NCBI RefSeq assembly: GCF_027744825.2
Contig: NC_071339.1
Coordinates: 24,367,501 to 24,431,500 of the forward strand
Origin: Synchiropus splendidus
Taxonomy: Eukaryota > Chordata > Actinopteri > Syngnathiformes > Callionymidae
Direction of reading: 5' to 3'
DNA length: 64,000 nt
Part shown: in pieces, positions 51,021-63,600 of the stretch
Position numbering within the stretch: the first letter of the stretch is position 1
How the letters are laid out: each line of letters begins with the position of its first letter
Translations under genes and position numbers: made by a program
The notes under the pieces: model-generated
Database searches by the model: none
The model's input: only the letters and a program-made list of their open reading frames with translations
Told to the model about the DNA's origin: nothing

Positions 51021-54000
51021 AAAATGTTGATAACTTTGGAAAAACACTTCAGACAACTGAGATTTGATGTGCAACTACTAGAAAGACCCTTTCTGCTATA
51101 GTGGGAGGAGAAAATTTCATGTTCTGAAGTCTCCCTGCAAAGTTATGGCACTATCCAGAAAACGCGTTTTCAGCCTGAGGTAAGGTGGGTTCCAGAACGC
51201 CAAACATAAGAATGTTGATATCTTTGGAAAAACACTTTCGACAGCTTAGATTTGATGTGCAACTACTAGAAAGACCCTTTCTGCTATAGTGGGAGGTTAA
51301 AATTTCATGTTCTGAAGCTTCCCTGCAAAGTTATGGCACAATGCGTAAAACGCGTTTTCAGTCTGAGATGAGGTTGATTTCAGAACGCCAAACATAAAAA
51401 TGTTGAGAACTTTGGAAAAACACTTCAGACAGCTTAGATTTGATGTGCAACTACTAGAAAGACCCTTTCTGATATAGTGGGAGGTGAAAAATTCATTTTC
51501 TGAAGCTTCCCTGCAAAGTTATGGCACAATGCAGAAAATGGGTTTTCAGCCTGAGATAAGGTTGATTCCGGAACGCCAAACATAAAAATGTTGATAACTT
51601 TGGAAAAACACTTCAGACAGCTTAGATTTGATGTGCAACTACTAGAAATACCCTTTCTGCTCTAGTGGGAGGTGAAAATTTCATGTTCTTAAGCTTCCCT
51701 GCAAAGGTATGGCACAATGCAGAAAATGTGTTTTCGGCCTGAGATGAGGTCGATTCAGGAACCCCAAACATAAAAATGTTGAAAACTTTCGAAAAACACT
51801 TCAGACAGCTTAGATTTGATGCGCAACTACTAGAAATACCCTTTCTGCTCTAGTGGGAGGTGAAAATTTCATGTTCTAAAGCTTCCCTGCAAAGTTATGG
51901 CACAATGCAGAAAACGCGTTTTCAGCCTGAGATAAGGTGGGTACCAGAACGCCAAACATAAAAATGTTGATAACTTTGGAAATACACTTCAGACAGCTTA
52001 GATTTGATGTGCAACTACTAGAAATACCCTTTCTGCTATAGTGGGAGGAGAAAATTTCATGATCTGAAGTCTCCCTGCAAAGTTATGGCACAATGCAGAA
52101 AACGAGTTTTCAGCCTGAGATAAGGTGGGCTCCAGAACGCCAAACATAAAAATGTTGATAACTTTGGAAAAACACTTCAGACAGCTTAGATTTGATGTGC
52201 AAGTACTAGAAATACCCTTTCTGCTCTAGTGGGACGTGAAAATTTCATGTTCTAAAGCTTCCCTGCAAAGTTATGGCACAATGCAGAAAACGCGTTTTCA
52301 GCCTGAGAAAAGGTCGATTCCGGAACGCCAAACATAAAAATGTTGATAACTTTGGAAAAACACTTCAAACAGCTTAGATTTGATGTGCAACTACTAGAAA
52401 GACCCTTTCTGCTTTAGTGGGACGTGAAAATTTCATGTTCTGAAGCTTACCTGCAAAGTTATGGCACAATGCAGTAAACGCGTTTTCAGCCTGAGATGAG
52501 GTCAATTCCGGAACGCCAAACATAAAAATGTTGATAACTCACGAAAAACTCTACAGACAGCTTAGATTTGATGTGCAACTACTAGAAATACCCTTTCTGC
52601 TGAAGTGGGAGGTGAAAATTTCATGTTCTAAAGCTTCCCTGCAAAGTTATGGCACAATGCAGAAAACGCGTTTTAAGCGTGAGATAAGGTGAGTTCCGTA
52701 ACGCCAAACTTAAAAATATTGATAACTTTGGAACAACACATCAGATAGCTTAGATTTGTTGTGCAACTACTAGAAAGACCCTTTCTGCTATAGTGGGAGG
52801 TGAAAATTTCATATTCTGCAGCTTTCCTGCAAAGTGATGACACAATGCAGAAAACGCGTTTTCAGCCTGAGATAAGGTCGATTCCGGAACGCCAAACATA
52901 AGAATGTTGATAACTTTGGAAAAACACTTCAGCCAGGTTAGAATTGATGTGCAACTACTAGATGGACCCTTTCTGCAATAGTGGCAGGTTAAAATTTCAT
53001 GTTCTGAAACTTCCCTCCAAAGTTATGGCACAATGCAGAAAACGCGTTTACAGCTTGAGACTGGGTGGGTTCCGGAACGCCAAACATAAAAATGTTGATA
53101 ACTTTGGAAAAACACTTCAAACAGCTTAGATTTGATGTGCAACTATTAGAAAAACCCTTTTTGCTATAGTGGGATGTTAAAATTTCATGTTCTGAAGCTT
53201 CCCTGCAAAGTTATGGCAAAATATGTAAAACGCGTTTTCAGGCTGAGATAAGGTGGGTTCCATAACGCCAAACATAAGAATGTTGATAACTTTGGAAAAA
53301 CACTTCAGACAGCTTAGATTTGATGTGCAACTACTAGAAAGACCCTTTCTGCTATAGTGGGATGTTAAAATTTCATGTTCTGAAGCTTCCCTGCAAAGTT
53401 ATGGCAAAATATGTAAAACACGTTTTCAGGCTGAGATAAGGTGGGTTCCGGAATGCCAAACATAAAATGTTGATAACTTTGGAAAAACACTTCAGACAAC
53501 TTAGATTTGATGTGCAATTACTAGAAAGACCCTTTCTGCTATAGTGGGAGGAGAAAATTTCATGTTCTGAAGTCTCCCAGCAAAGTTATGGCACAATGCA
53601 GAAATTGCGTTTTCGGCCTGAGATGAGGTCGATTCAGGAACCCCAAACATAAAAATGTTGAAAACTTTCGAAAAACACTTCAGACAGCTTAGATTTGATG
53701 TGCAACTACTAGAAATACCCTTTCTGCTCTAGTGGGAGGTGAAAATTTCATGTTCTAAAGCTTCCCTGCAAAGTTATGGCACAATGCAGAAAACGCGTTT
53801 TCAGCCTGAGATAAGGTGGGTTCCAGAACGCCAAACATAAAAATGTTGATAACTTTGGAAAAACACTTCAGACATCTTAGATTTGATGTGCAAGTACTAG
53901 AAAGACCCTTTCTGCTATAGTGGGAGGTGAAAATTTCATGTTCTGAAGCTTCCCTGCAAAGTTATGGCACAATGCAGAAAACGCGTTTTCAGCCTGAGAT

Positions 54001-56178
54001 AAGGTGGGTTCCATAACGCCAAACATAAAAATGTTGATAACTTTGGAAAAACACTTCAGACAGCTTAGATTTGATGTGCTACTACTAGAAAGACCCTTTA
54101 TGCTATAGTGGGAGGAGAAAATTTCATGTTCTGAAGTCTCCCTGCAAAGTTATGGCACTATCCAGAAAACCCGTTTTCAGCCTGAGGTAAGGTGGGTTCC
54201 AGAACGCCAAACATAAAAATGTTGATAACTTTCGAAAAACACTTCAGACAGCTTAGATTTGATGTGCAACTACTAGAAAGACCCTTTCTGATATAGTGGG
54301 AGGTGAAAAATTCATTTTCTGAAGCTTCCCTGCAAAGTTATGGCACAATGCAGAAAATGGGTTTTCAGCCTGAGATAAGGTTGATTCCGGAACGCCAAAC
54401 ATAAAAATGTTGATAACTTTTGAAAAACACTTCAGACAGCTTAGATTTGATGTGCAACAACTAGAAAGACCCTTTCTGCTATAGTGGGAGGTTAAAATTT
54501 CATGTTCGGAAGCTTCCATGCAAAGTTATGGCACAATGCAGACAACGCGTTTTCAGCCTGAGATAAGGTCGATTCTGGAACGCCAAACATAAAAATGTTG
54601 ATAACTTTCGAAAAACACTTCAGACAACTTAGATTTGATGTGCAACTACTAGAAATACCCTTTCTGCTCTGGTGGGACGTGAAAATTTCATGTTCTAAAG
54701 CTTCCCTGCAAAGTTATGGCACAATGCAGAAAACGCGTTTTCAGCCAGAGAAAAGTTCGATTCCGGAACGCCAAACATAAGAATCTTGATAACTTTGGAA
54801 AAACACTTCAAACAGCTTAGATTTGATGTGCAACTACTAGAAAGACCCTTTCTGCTCTCGTGGGAGGTGAAAATTTCATGTTCTGAAGCTTCCCTGCAAA
54901 GTTATGGCACAATGCAGAAAACGCGTTTTCAGCCTGAGATAAGGTCGATTCCGGAACGCCAAACATATAAATGTTGAAAACTCAGGAAAAACTCTACAGA
55001 CAGCTTAGATTTGATGTGCAACTACTAGAAATACCCTTTCTGCTGAAGTGGGAGGTGAAAATTTCATGTTCTAAAGCTTCCCTGCAAAGTTATGGCACAA
55101 TGCAGAAAACGCGTTTTCGGCCTGAGATAAGGTCGATTCAGGAACACCAAACATAAAAATGTTGAAAACTTTCGAAAAACACTTCAGACAGCTTAGATTT
55201 GATGTGCAACTACGAGAAAGACCCTTTCTGCTATAGTGGGAGGTGAAAATATCATATTCTGAAGCTTCCCTGCAAAGTTATGGCACAATGCGTAAAACGC
55301 GCTTTCAGCCTGAGATGAGATTGATTTCAGAACGCCAATCATAAAAATGTTGATAACTCAGGAAAAACTCTACAGACAGCTTAGATTTGATGTGCAACTA
55401 CTAGAAATACCCTTTCTGCTGTAGTGGGAGGTGAAAATATCATGTTCTAAAGCTTCCCTGCAAAGTTATGGCACAATGCAGAAAACGCGTTTTAAGCGTG
55501 AGATAAGGTCGATTCAGGAACACCAAACATAAAAATGTTGAAAAGTTTCGAAAAACACTTCAGACAGCTTAGATTTGATGTGCAACTACTAGAAAGACCC
55601 TTTTTGCTATAGTGGGAGGTGAAAATTTCATGTTCTGAAGCTTCCCTGCAAAGTTAAGGCACAATGCAGAAAACGCGTTTTCAGCCTGAGATAAGGTCGA
55701 TTACTGAACGCCAAACATAAAAATGTTGATAACTTTTGAAAAACATTTCAGACAGCTTAGACTTGATGTGCAACTACTCGAAAGACCCTTTCTGCTATCG
55801 TGGGAGGTGAAAATTTCTTGCTCTGAAGCTTCCCTGCAAAGTTATGGGACAATGCAGAAAACGCGTTTTCAGCCTCACACAAGGTCGATTCCGGAACGCC
55901 AAACATAAAAATGTTAATAACTTCGGAAAAACACTTCAGACAGCTTAGATTTGATGTGCAACTACTAGAAAGACCCTTTCTGCTATAGTGGGAGGTGAAA
56001 ATTTCATGTTCTGAAGCTTTCCTGCAAAGTTATGGCACAATGCGTAGAATGCGTTTTCAGCCTGAGATAAGGTTGATTCCGGACCGCCAAACATAAAAAT
56101 GTTGATAACTTTGGACAAACACTTCAGACAGCTTAGATTTGATGTGCAACTACTAGAAAGACCCTTTCTGCTATAGTG
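51020..56178 (+). repeat. Mosaic of monomers from neighbouring HORs
   Basis: About 27 units. One-base-short CATAAAATG junctions lie at about 51018 and 53461. A run at 52705-53160 (CTTAAAAATATTG, CATATTCTGCAGC, N unit at 52930, AAAAACCCTTTTTGC) repeats the same series at 40.7-41.5 and 45.2-45.7 kb. Positions 54595-55160 repeat the series at 42.57-42.94 kb with an extra CTCTCGTGGG unit between. The segment is assembled from pieces of blocks on both sides. Confidence 0.78.
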
Positions 56179-59100
56179 GGAAATGAACATTTCATGATCT
56201 GAAGGTTCCCTGAAAAGTTATGGAACAATGCAGAAAACGCGTTTTCAGCCTGAGATAAGGTCGATTCAGGAACACCAAACATAAAAATGTTGAAAACTTT
56301 CGAAAAACACTTCAGAAAGCTTAGATTTGATGTGCAACTACGAGAAAGACCCTTTCTGCTATAGTGGGAGGTTAAAATTTCATGTTCTGAAGCTTCCCTG
56401 CAAAGTTATGGCACAATGCGTAAAACGTGTTTTCAGCCTGAGATGAGGTTGATTTCAGAACGCCAAGCATAAAAATGTTGATAACTTTGGAAAAACACTT
56501 CAGACAGCTAAGATTTGATGTGCAACTACTAGAAAGACCCATTCTGCTATAGTGGGAGGTTAAAATTTCATGTTCTGAAGCTTCCCTGCAAAGTTATGGC
56601 ACAATGCAGAAAACGCGTTTTCAGCCTGAGATAAGGTCGATTCCGGAACGCCAAACATAAAAATGTTGATAACTTTGGAAAAACACTTCAAACAGCTTAG
56701 ATTTGATGTGCAACTACTAGAAAGACCCTTTCTGCTATATTGGGAGGTCAAAATTTCATGTTCTGAAGCTTCCCTGCAAAGTTATGGGCTATTGCAGAAA
56801 ATGATTTTTCATCCTGAGATAAGGTCGATTCCGGAACGCCAAACATAAAAATGTTGATAACTTTCGAAAAACACTTCAGACAGCTTAGATTTGCTGTGCA
56901 ACTACTAGAAAGACCCTTTCTGCTCTAGTGGGACGTGAAAATTTCATGTTCTAAAGCTTCCCTACAAAGTTATGGCACAATGCAGAAAACGCGTTTTCAG
57001 CCTGAGAAAAGGTCGATTCCGGAACGCCAAACATAAAAATGTTGATAACTCAGGAAAAACTCTACAGACAGCTTAGATTTGATGTGCAACTACTTGAAAG
57101 ACCCTTTCTGCTATAGTGGGATGTGAAAATTTCATGTTCTGAAGCTTCCCTGCAAAGTTATATCACAATGCGGAAAACGCGTTTTCTGCCTGAGATAGGG
57201 TCGATTCCGGAACGCCAAACATAAGAATGTTGATAACTTTGGAAAAACACTTCAGACAACTTAGATTTGATGTGCAACTACTAGAAAGACCCTTTCTGAT
57301 ATAGTGGGAGGTGAAAAATTCATTTTCTGAATCTTCCCTGCAAAGTTATTGCACAATGCTGAAAACGCGCTTTCAGCCTGAGATAAGGTTGATTGCGGAA
57401 CGCCAATCATAAAAATGTTGATAACTTTTGAAAAACACTTCAGACAGCTTAGATTTGATGTGCAACAACTAGAAAGACCCTTTCTGCTATAGTGGGAGGT
57501 TAAAATTTCATGTTCGAAAGCTTCCATGCAAAGTTATGGCACAATGCAGAAAACGATTTTTCATCCTGAGATAAGGTCGATTCCGGAACGCCAAATATAA
57601 AAATGTTGATAACTTTCGAAAAACACTTCAGACAGCTTAGATTTGATGTGCAACTACTAGAAATACCCTTTCTGCTCTCGTGGGACGTGAAAATTTCATG
57701 TTCTAAAGCTTCCCTGCAAAGTTATGGCACAATGCAGAAAACGCGTTTTCAGCCTGAGAAAAGGTCGATTCCGGAACGCCAAACATAAGAATCTTGATAA
57801 CTTTGGAAAAACACTTCAAACAGCTTAGATTTGATGTGCAACTACTAGAAAGACCCTTTCTGCTCTCGTCGGAGGTGAAAATTTCATGTTCTGAAGCTTC
57901 CCTCCAAAGTTATGGCACAATGCAGAAAACGCGTTTTCAGCCTGAGATAAGGTCGATTCCGGAACGCCAAACATAAAAATGTTGATAACTCAGGAAAAAC
58001 TCTACAGACAGCTTAGATTTGATGTGAAACTACTAGAAATACCCTTTCTGCTGAAGTGGGAGGTGAAAATTTCATGTTCTAAAGCTTCCCTGCAAAGATA
58101 TGGCACAATGCAGAAAACGCGTTTTCGGCCTGAGATAAGGTCGATTCAGGAACACCAAACATAAAAATGTTGAAAACTTTCGAAAAACACTTGAGACAGC
58201 TTAGATTTGATGTGCAACTACCAGAAAGACCCTTTCTGCTATAGTGGGAGGTGAAAATATCATGTTCTGAAGCTTCCCTGCAAAGTCATGGCACAATGCG
58301 TAAAACGCGTTTTCAGCCTGAGATGAGGTTGATTTCAGAATGCCAAACATAAAAATGTTGATAACTTTCGAAAAACACTTCAGACAGCTTAGATTTGTTG
58401 TGCAACTACTAGAAATACCCTTTCTGCTCTAGTGGGAGGTGAAAATTTCATGTTCTACAGCTTCCCTGCAAACTTATGGCACAATGCAGAAAACGCGTTT
58501 TCTGCCTGAGATAAGGTCGATTCCGGAAAGCCAAACATAAAAATGTTGATAACTCAGGAAAAACTCTACAGACAGCTTAGATTTGATGTGCAACTACGAG
58601 AAAGACCCTTTCTGCTATAGTGGGAGGTTAAAATTTCATGTTCTGAAGCTTCCCTGCAATGTTATGGCACAATGCAGAAAACGTGTTTTCAGCCTGAGAT
58701 GAGGTTGATTTCAGAACGCCAAGCATAAAAATGTTGATAACTTTGGAAAAACACTTCAGACAGCTTAGATTTGATGTGCAACTACTAGAAAGACCCTTTC
58801 TGCTATAGTGGGAGGTTAAAATTTCATGTTCGGAAGCTTCCATGCAAAGTTATGGCACAATGCAGAAAACGCGTTTTCATCCTGAGATAAGGTCGATTCC
58901 GGAACGCCAAATATAAAAATGTTGATAACTTTCGAAAAACTCTTCAGACAGCTTAGATTTGATGTGCAACTACTAGAAATACCCTTTCTGCTCTCGTGGG
59001 ACGTGAAAATTTCATGTTCTAAAGCTTCCCTGCAAAGTTATGGCACAATGCAGAAAACGCGATTCAGCCTGAGAAAAGGTCGATTCCGGAACGCCAAACA

Positions 59101-60640
59101 TAAGAATCTTGATAACTTTGGAAAAACATTTCAAACAGCTTAGATTTGATGTGCAACTACTAGAAATACCCTTTCTGCTCTAGTGGGACGTGAAAATTTC
59201 ATGTTCTAAAGCTTCCCTGCAAAGTTATGGCACAATGCAGAAAACGCGTTTTCAGCCTGAGAAAAGGTCGATTCCGGAACGCCAAACATAAAAATGTTGA
59301 TAACTCAGGAAAAACTCTACAGACAGCTTAGATTTGATGTGCAACTACTAGAAAGACCCTTTCTGCTATAGTGGGATGTGAAAATTTCATGTTCTGAAGC
59401 TTCCCTGCAAAGTTATATCACAATGCGGAAAACGCGTTTTCTGCCTGAGATAGGGTCGATTCCGGAACGCCAAACATAAAAATGGTGATAACTTTGGAAA
59501 AACACTTCAAACAGCTTAGATTTGACGGGCAACTACTAGAAATACCCTTTCTGCTAAAGTGTGAGGTGAAAATTTCATGTTCTGAAGTTTCCCTGCAAAG
59601 TTATGGCACAATGCAGAAAACACTGTTTCAGTCTGAGATAAGGTTGATTCCGGAACGCCAAACATAAGAAAGTGGATAACTTTGGAAAAACACTTCAGAC
59701 AACATAGATTTGATGTGCAACTACTAGAAAGACCCTTTCTGATATAGTGGGAGGTGAAAAATTCATTTTCTGAAGCTTCCCTGCAAAGGTATTGCACAAT
59801 GCTGAAAACGCGCTTTCAGCCTGAGATAAGGTTGATTCCGGAACGCCAATCATAAAAATGTTGATAACTTTTGAAAAACACTTCAGACAGCTTAGATTTG
59901 ATGTGCAACAACTAGAAAGGCCCTTTCTGCTATAGTGGGAGGTTAAAATTTCATTTTCGGAAGCTTCCATGCAAAGTTATGGCACAATGCAGAAAACGAT
60001 TTTTCATCCTGAGATAAGGTCGATTCCGGAACGCCAAATATAAAAATGTTGATAACTTTCGAAAAACACTTCAGATAGCATAGATTTGATGTGCAACTAC
60101 TAGAAAGACCCTTTCTGCTCTCGTGGGACGTGAAAATTTCATGTTCTAAAGTTTCCCTGCAAAGTTATGGCACAATGCAGAAAACGCGTTTTCAGCCTGA
60201 GAAAAGGTTGATTCCGGAACGCCAAACATAAAAATGTTGTTAACTCAGGAAAAACTCTACAGACAGCTTAGATTTCATGTGCAACTACTAGAAAGACCCT
60301 TTCTGCTCTCGTGGGAGGTGAAAATTTCATGTTCTGAAGCTTCCCTGCAAAGTTATGGCACAATGCAGAAAACGCGTTTTCAGCCTGAGATAAGGTCGAT
60401 TCCGGAACGCCAAACATAAAAATGTTGTTAACTCAGGAAAAACTCTACAGACAGCTTAGATTTGATGTGCAACTACTAGAAATACCCTTTCTGCTGAAGT
60501 GGGAGCTGAAAATTTAATGTTCTAAAGCTTCCCTGCAAAGTTATGGCACAATGCAGAAAACGCGTTTTCGGCCTGAGATAAGGTCGATTCAGGAACACCA
60601 AACATAAAAATGTTGAAAACTTTCGAAAAACACTTCAAAC
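56179..60640 (+). repeat. Long HOR block, copy B (partner 4940-8330)
   Basis: This is the distant partner of the block at 4.9-8.3 kb, with extra units. Five additional units lie between the parts matching 5610 and 5615, and one additional unit at about 58620-58807. Particularly close is 57979-58620 against 5800-6440, where GTGAAACTACTAG, ACTACCAGAAAG, AAAGTCATGGC, GAATGCCAAAC, GATTTGTTGTG and CTACAGCTTCC follow in identical order. A unit near 59062 lacks one base (ACGCGATTCAG). Confidence 0.85.
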
Positions 60641-63600
60641 AGCTTAGATTTGATGTGCAACTACGAGAAAGACCCTTTCTGCTATAGTGGGAGGTGAAAA
60701 TATCATGTTCTGAAGCTTCCCTGCAAAGTTATGGCACAATGCGTAAAACGCGTTTTCAGCCTGAGATGAGGTTGATTTCAGAATGCCAAACATAAAAGTG
60801 TTGATAACTTTGGAAAAACACTTCAAACAGCTTAGATTTGATGTGCAACTACTAGAAAGACCCTTTCTGCTATAGTGGGAGGTGAAAATTTCATGTTCTG
60901 GAGCTTACCTACAAAGTTTTGGCACAATGCAGAAAACGCGTTTTCATCCTCAGATAAGGTCGATTCCGGAACGCCAAACATCAAAATGTTGATAACTTTG
61001 GAAAAACACTTCAGACAGCTTAGATTTGATGTGCAACTACTAGAAAGACCCTTTTTGCTATAGTGGGAGGTGAAAATTTCATGTTCTGAAGCTTCCCTGC
61101 AAAGTTCAGGAACAATGCAGAAAACGCATTTTCAGCCTGAGATAAGGTCGATTCCTGAACGCCAAACAAAAAAATGTTGATAACTTTCGAAAAATATTTC
61201 AGACAGCTTAGATTTGATGTGCAACTACTCGAAAGACCCTTTCTGCTATCGTGGGAGGTGAAAATTTCATGTTCTGAAGCTTCCCTACAAAGTTATGGGA
61301 CAATGCAGAAAATGCGTTTTCAGCCTCACATAAGGTCGATTCCGGAACGCCAAACATAAAAATGTTGATAACTTCGGAAAAACACTTCAGACAGCTTAGA
61401 TTTGATGTGCAACTACTAGAAAGACCCTTTCTGCTATAGTGGGATATGAAAATTTCATGTTGTGAAGCTTCCCTGCAAAGTTATGGCAGAATGCGTTAAT
61501 CGTGTTTTCAGCCTGAGATAAGGTCGATTCCGGAACGGCAAACATAAAAGTGTTGATAACTTTGGAAAAACACTTCAGACAGCTTCGATTTGATGTGCAC
61601 CTACTAGAAAGACCCTTTCTGCTATGGTGGGAGGTGAAATTTTCATGTTCTGAAGCTTCCCTGCAAAGTTATGGCACAATGCAGAAAACGCGTTTTCAGC
61701 CTGAGATGAGGTTGATTTCAGAACCCCAAACATAAAAATGTTGATAACTCAGGAAAAACTCTACAGACAGCTTAGATTTGATGTGCAACTACTAGAAATA
61801 CCCTTTCTGCTATAGTGGGAGGAGAAAATTTCATGTTCTGAAGTCTCCCTGCAAAGTTATGGCACAATGCAGAAAACGCGTTTACAGCCTGAGATAAGGT
61901 GGGTTCCAGAACGCCAAATATAAAAATGTTGATAACTTTGGAAAAACACTTCAGACAGCTTAGATTTGATGTGCAAGTACTAGAAAGACCCTTTCTGCTG
62001 TAGTGGGAGGTGAAAATTTCATCTTCTGAAGCTTCCCTGCAAAGTTATGGCACAATGCAGAAAACGCGTTTTCAGCCTGAGATAAGGTGGGTTCCATAAC
62101 GCCAAACATAAGAATGTTGATAACTTTGGAAAAACACTTCAGACAGCTTAGATTTGATGTGCAACTACTAGAAAGACCCTTTCTGCTATAGTGGGATGTT
62201 AAAATTTCATGTTCTGAAGCTTCCCTGCAAAGTTATGGCAAAATATGTAAAACGCGTTTTCAGGCTGAGATAAGGTGGGTTCGGAATGCCAAACATAAAA
62301 TGTTGATAACTTTGGAAAAACACTTCAGACAACTTAGATTTGATGTGCAATTACTAGAAAGACCCTTTCTGCTATAGTGGGAGGAGAAAATTTCATGTTC
62401 TGAAGTCTCCCTGCAAAGTTATGGCACTATCCAGAAAACGCGTTTTCAGCCTGAGATAAGGTGGGCTCCAGAACGCCAAACATAAAAATGTTGAAAACTT
62501 TCGAAAAACACTTCAGACAGCTTAGATTTGATGTGCAACAACTAGAAATACCCTTTCTGCTCTAGTGGGAGGTGAAAATTTCATGTTCTAAAGCTTCCCT
62601 GCAAAGTTATGGCACAATGCAGAAAACGCGTTTTCAGCCTGAGATAAGGTGGGTACCAGAACGCCAAACATAAAAATGTTGATAATTTTGGAAATACACT
62701 TCAGACAGCTTAGATTTGATGTGCAACTACTAGAAATACCCTTTCTGCTATAGTGGGAGGAGAAAATTTCATGATCTGAAGTCTCCCTGCAAAGTTATGG
62801 CACAATGCAGAAAACAAGTTTTCAGCCTGAGATAAGGTCGGTTCCAGAACGCCAAACATAAAAATGTTGATAACTTTGGAAAAACACTTCAGACAGCTTA
62901 GATTTGATGTGCAAGTACTAGAAAGACCCTTTCTGCTATAGTGGGAGGTGAAAATTTCATGTTCTGAAGCTTCCCTGCAAAGTTATGGCACAATGCAGAA
63001 AACGCGTTTTCAGCCTGAGATAAGGTGGGTTCCATAACGGCAAACATAAAAATGTTGATAACTTTGGAAAAACACTTCAGACAGCTTAGATTTGATGTGC
63101 TACTACTAGAAAGACCCTTTCTGCTATAGTGGGATGTTAAAATTTCATGTTCTGAAGTCTCCCTGCAAAGTTATGGCACAATGCGTAAAACGCGTTTTCA
63201 GCCTGAGATGAGGTTGATTTCAGAACGCCAAACCTGAAAATGTTGAGAACTTTGGAAAAACAATTCAGACAGCTAAGATTTGATGTGCAACTACTAGAAA
63301 TACGCTTTCTGCTATAGTGGGAGGTGAAAATTTCATATTCTGCAGCTTTCATGCAAAGTGATGACACAATGCAGAAAACGCGTTTTCAGCCTGAGATAAG
63401 GTTGATTCCGGAACGCCAAACATAAGAATGTTGATAACGTTGGAAAAACACTTCAGCCAGGTTAGAATTGATGTGCAACTACTAGAAGGACCCTTTCTGC
63501 AATAGTGGCAGGTTAAAATTTTATGTTCTGAAACTTCCCTCCAAAGTTATGGCACAATGCAGAAAACGCGTTCACAGCTTGAGACTGGGTGGGTTCCGGA

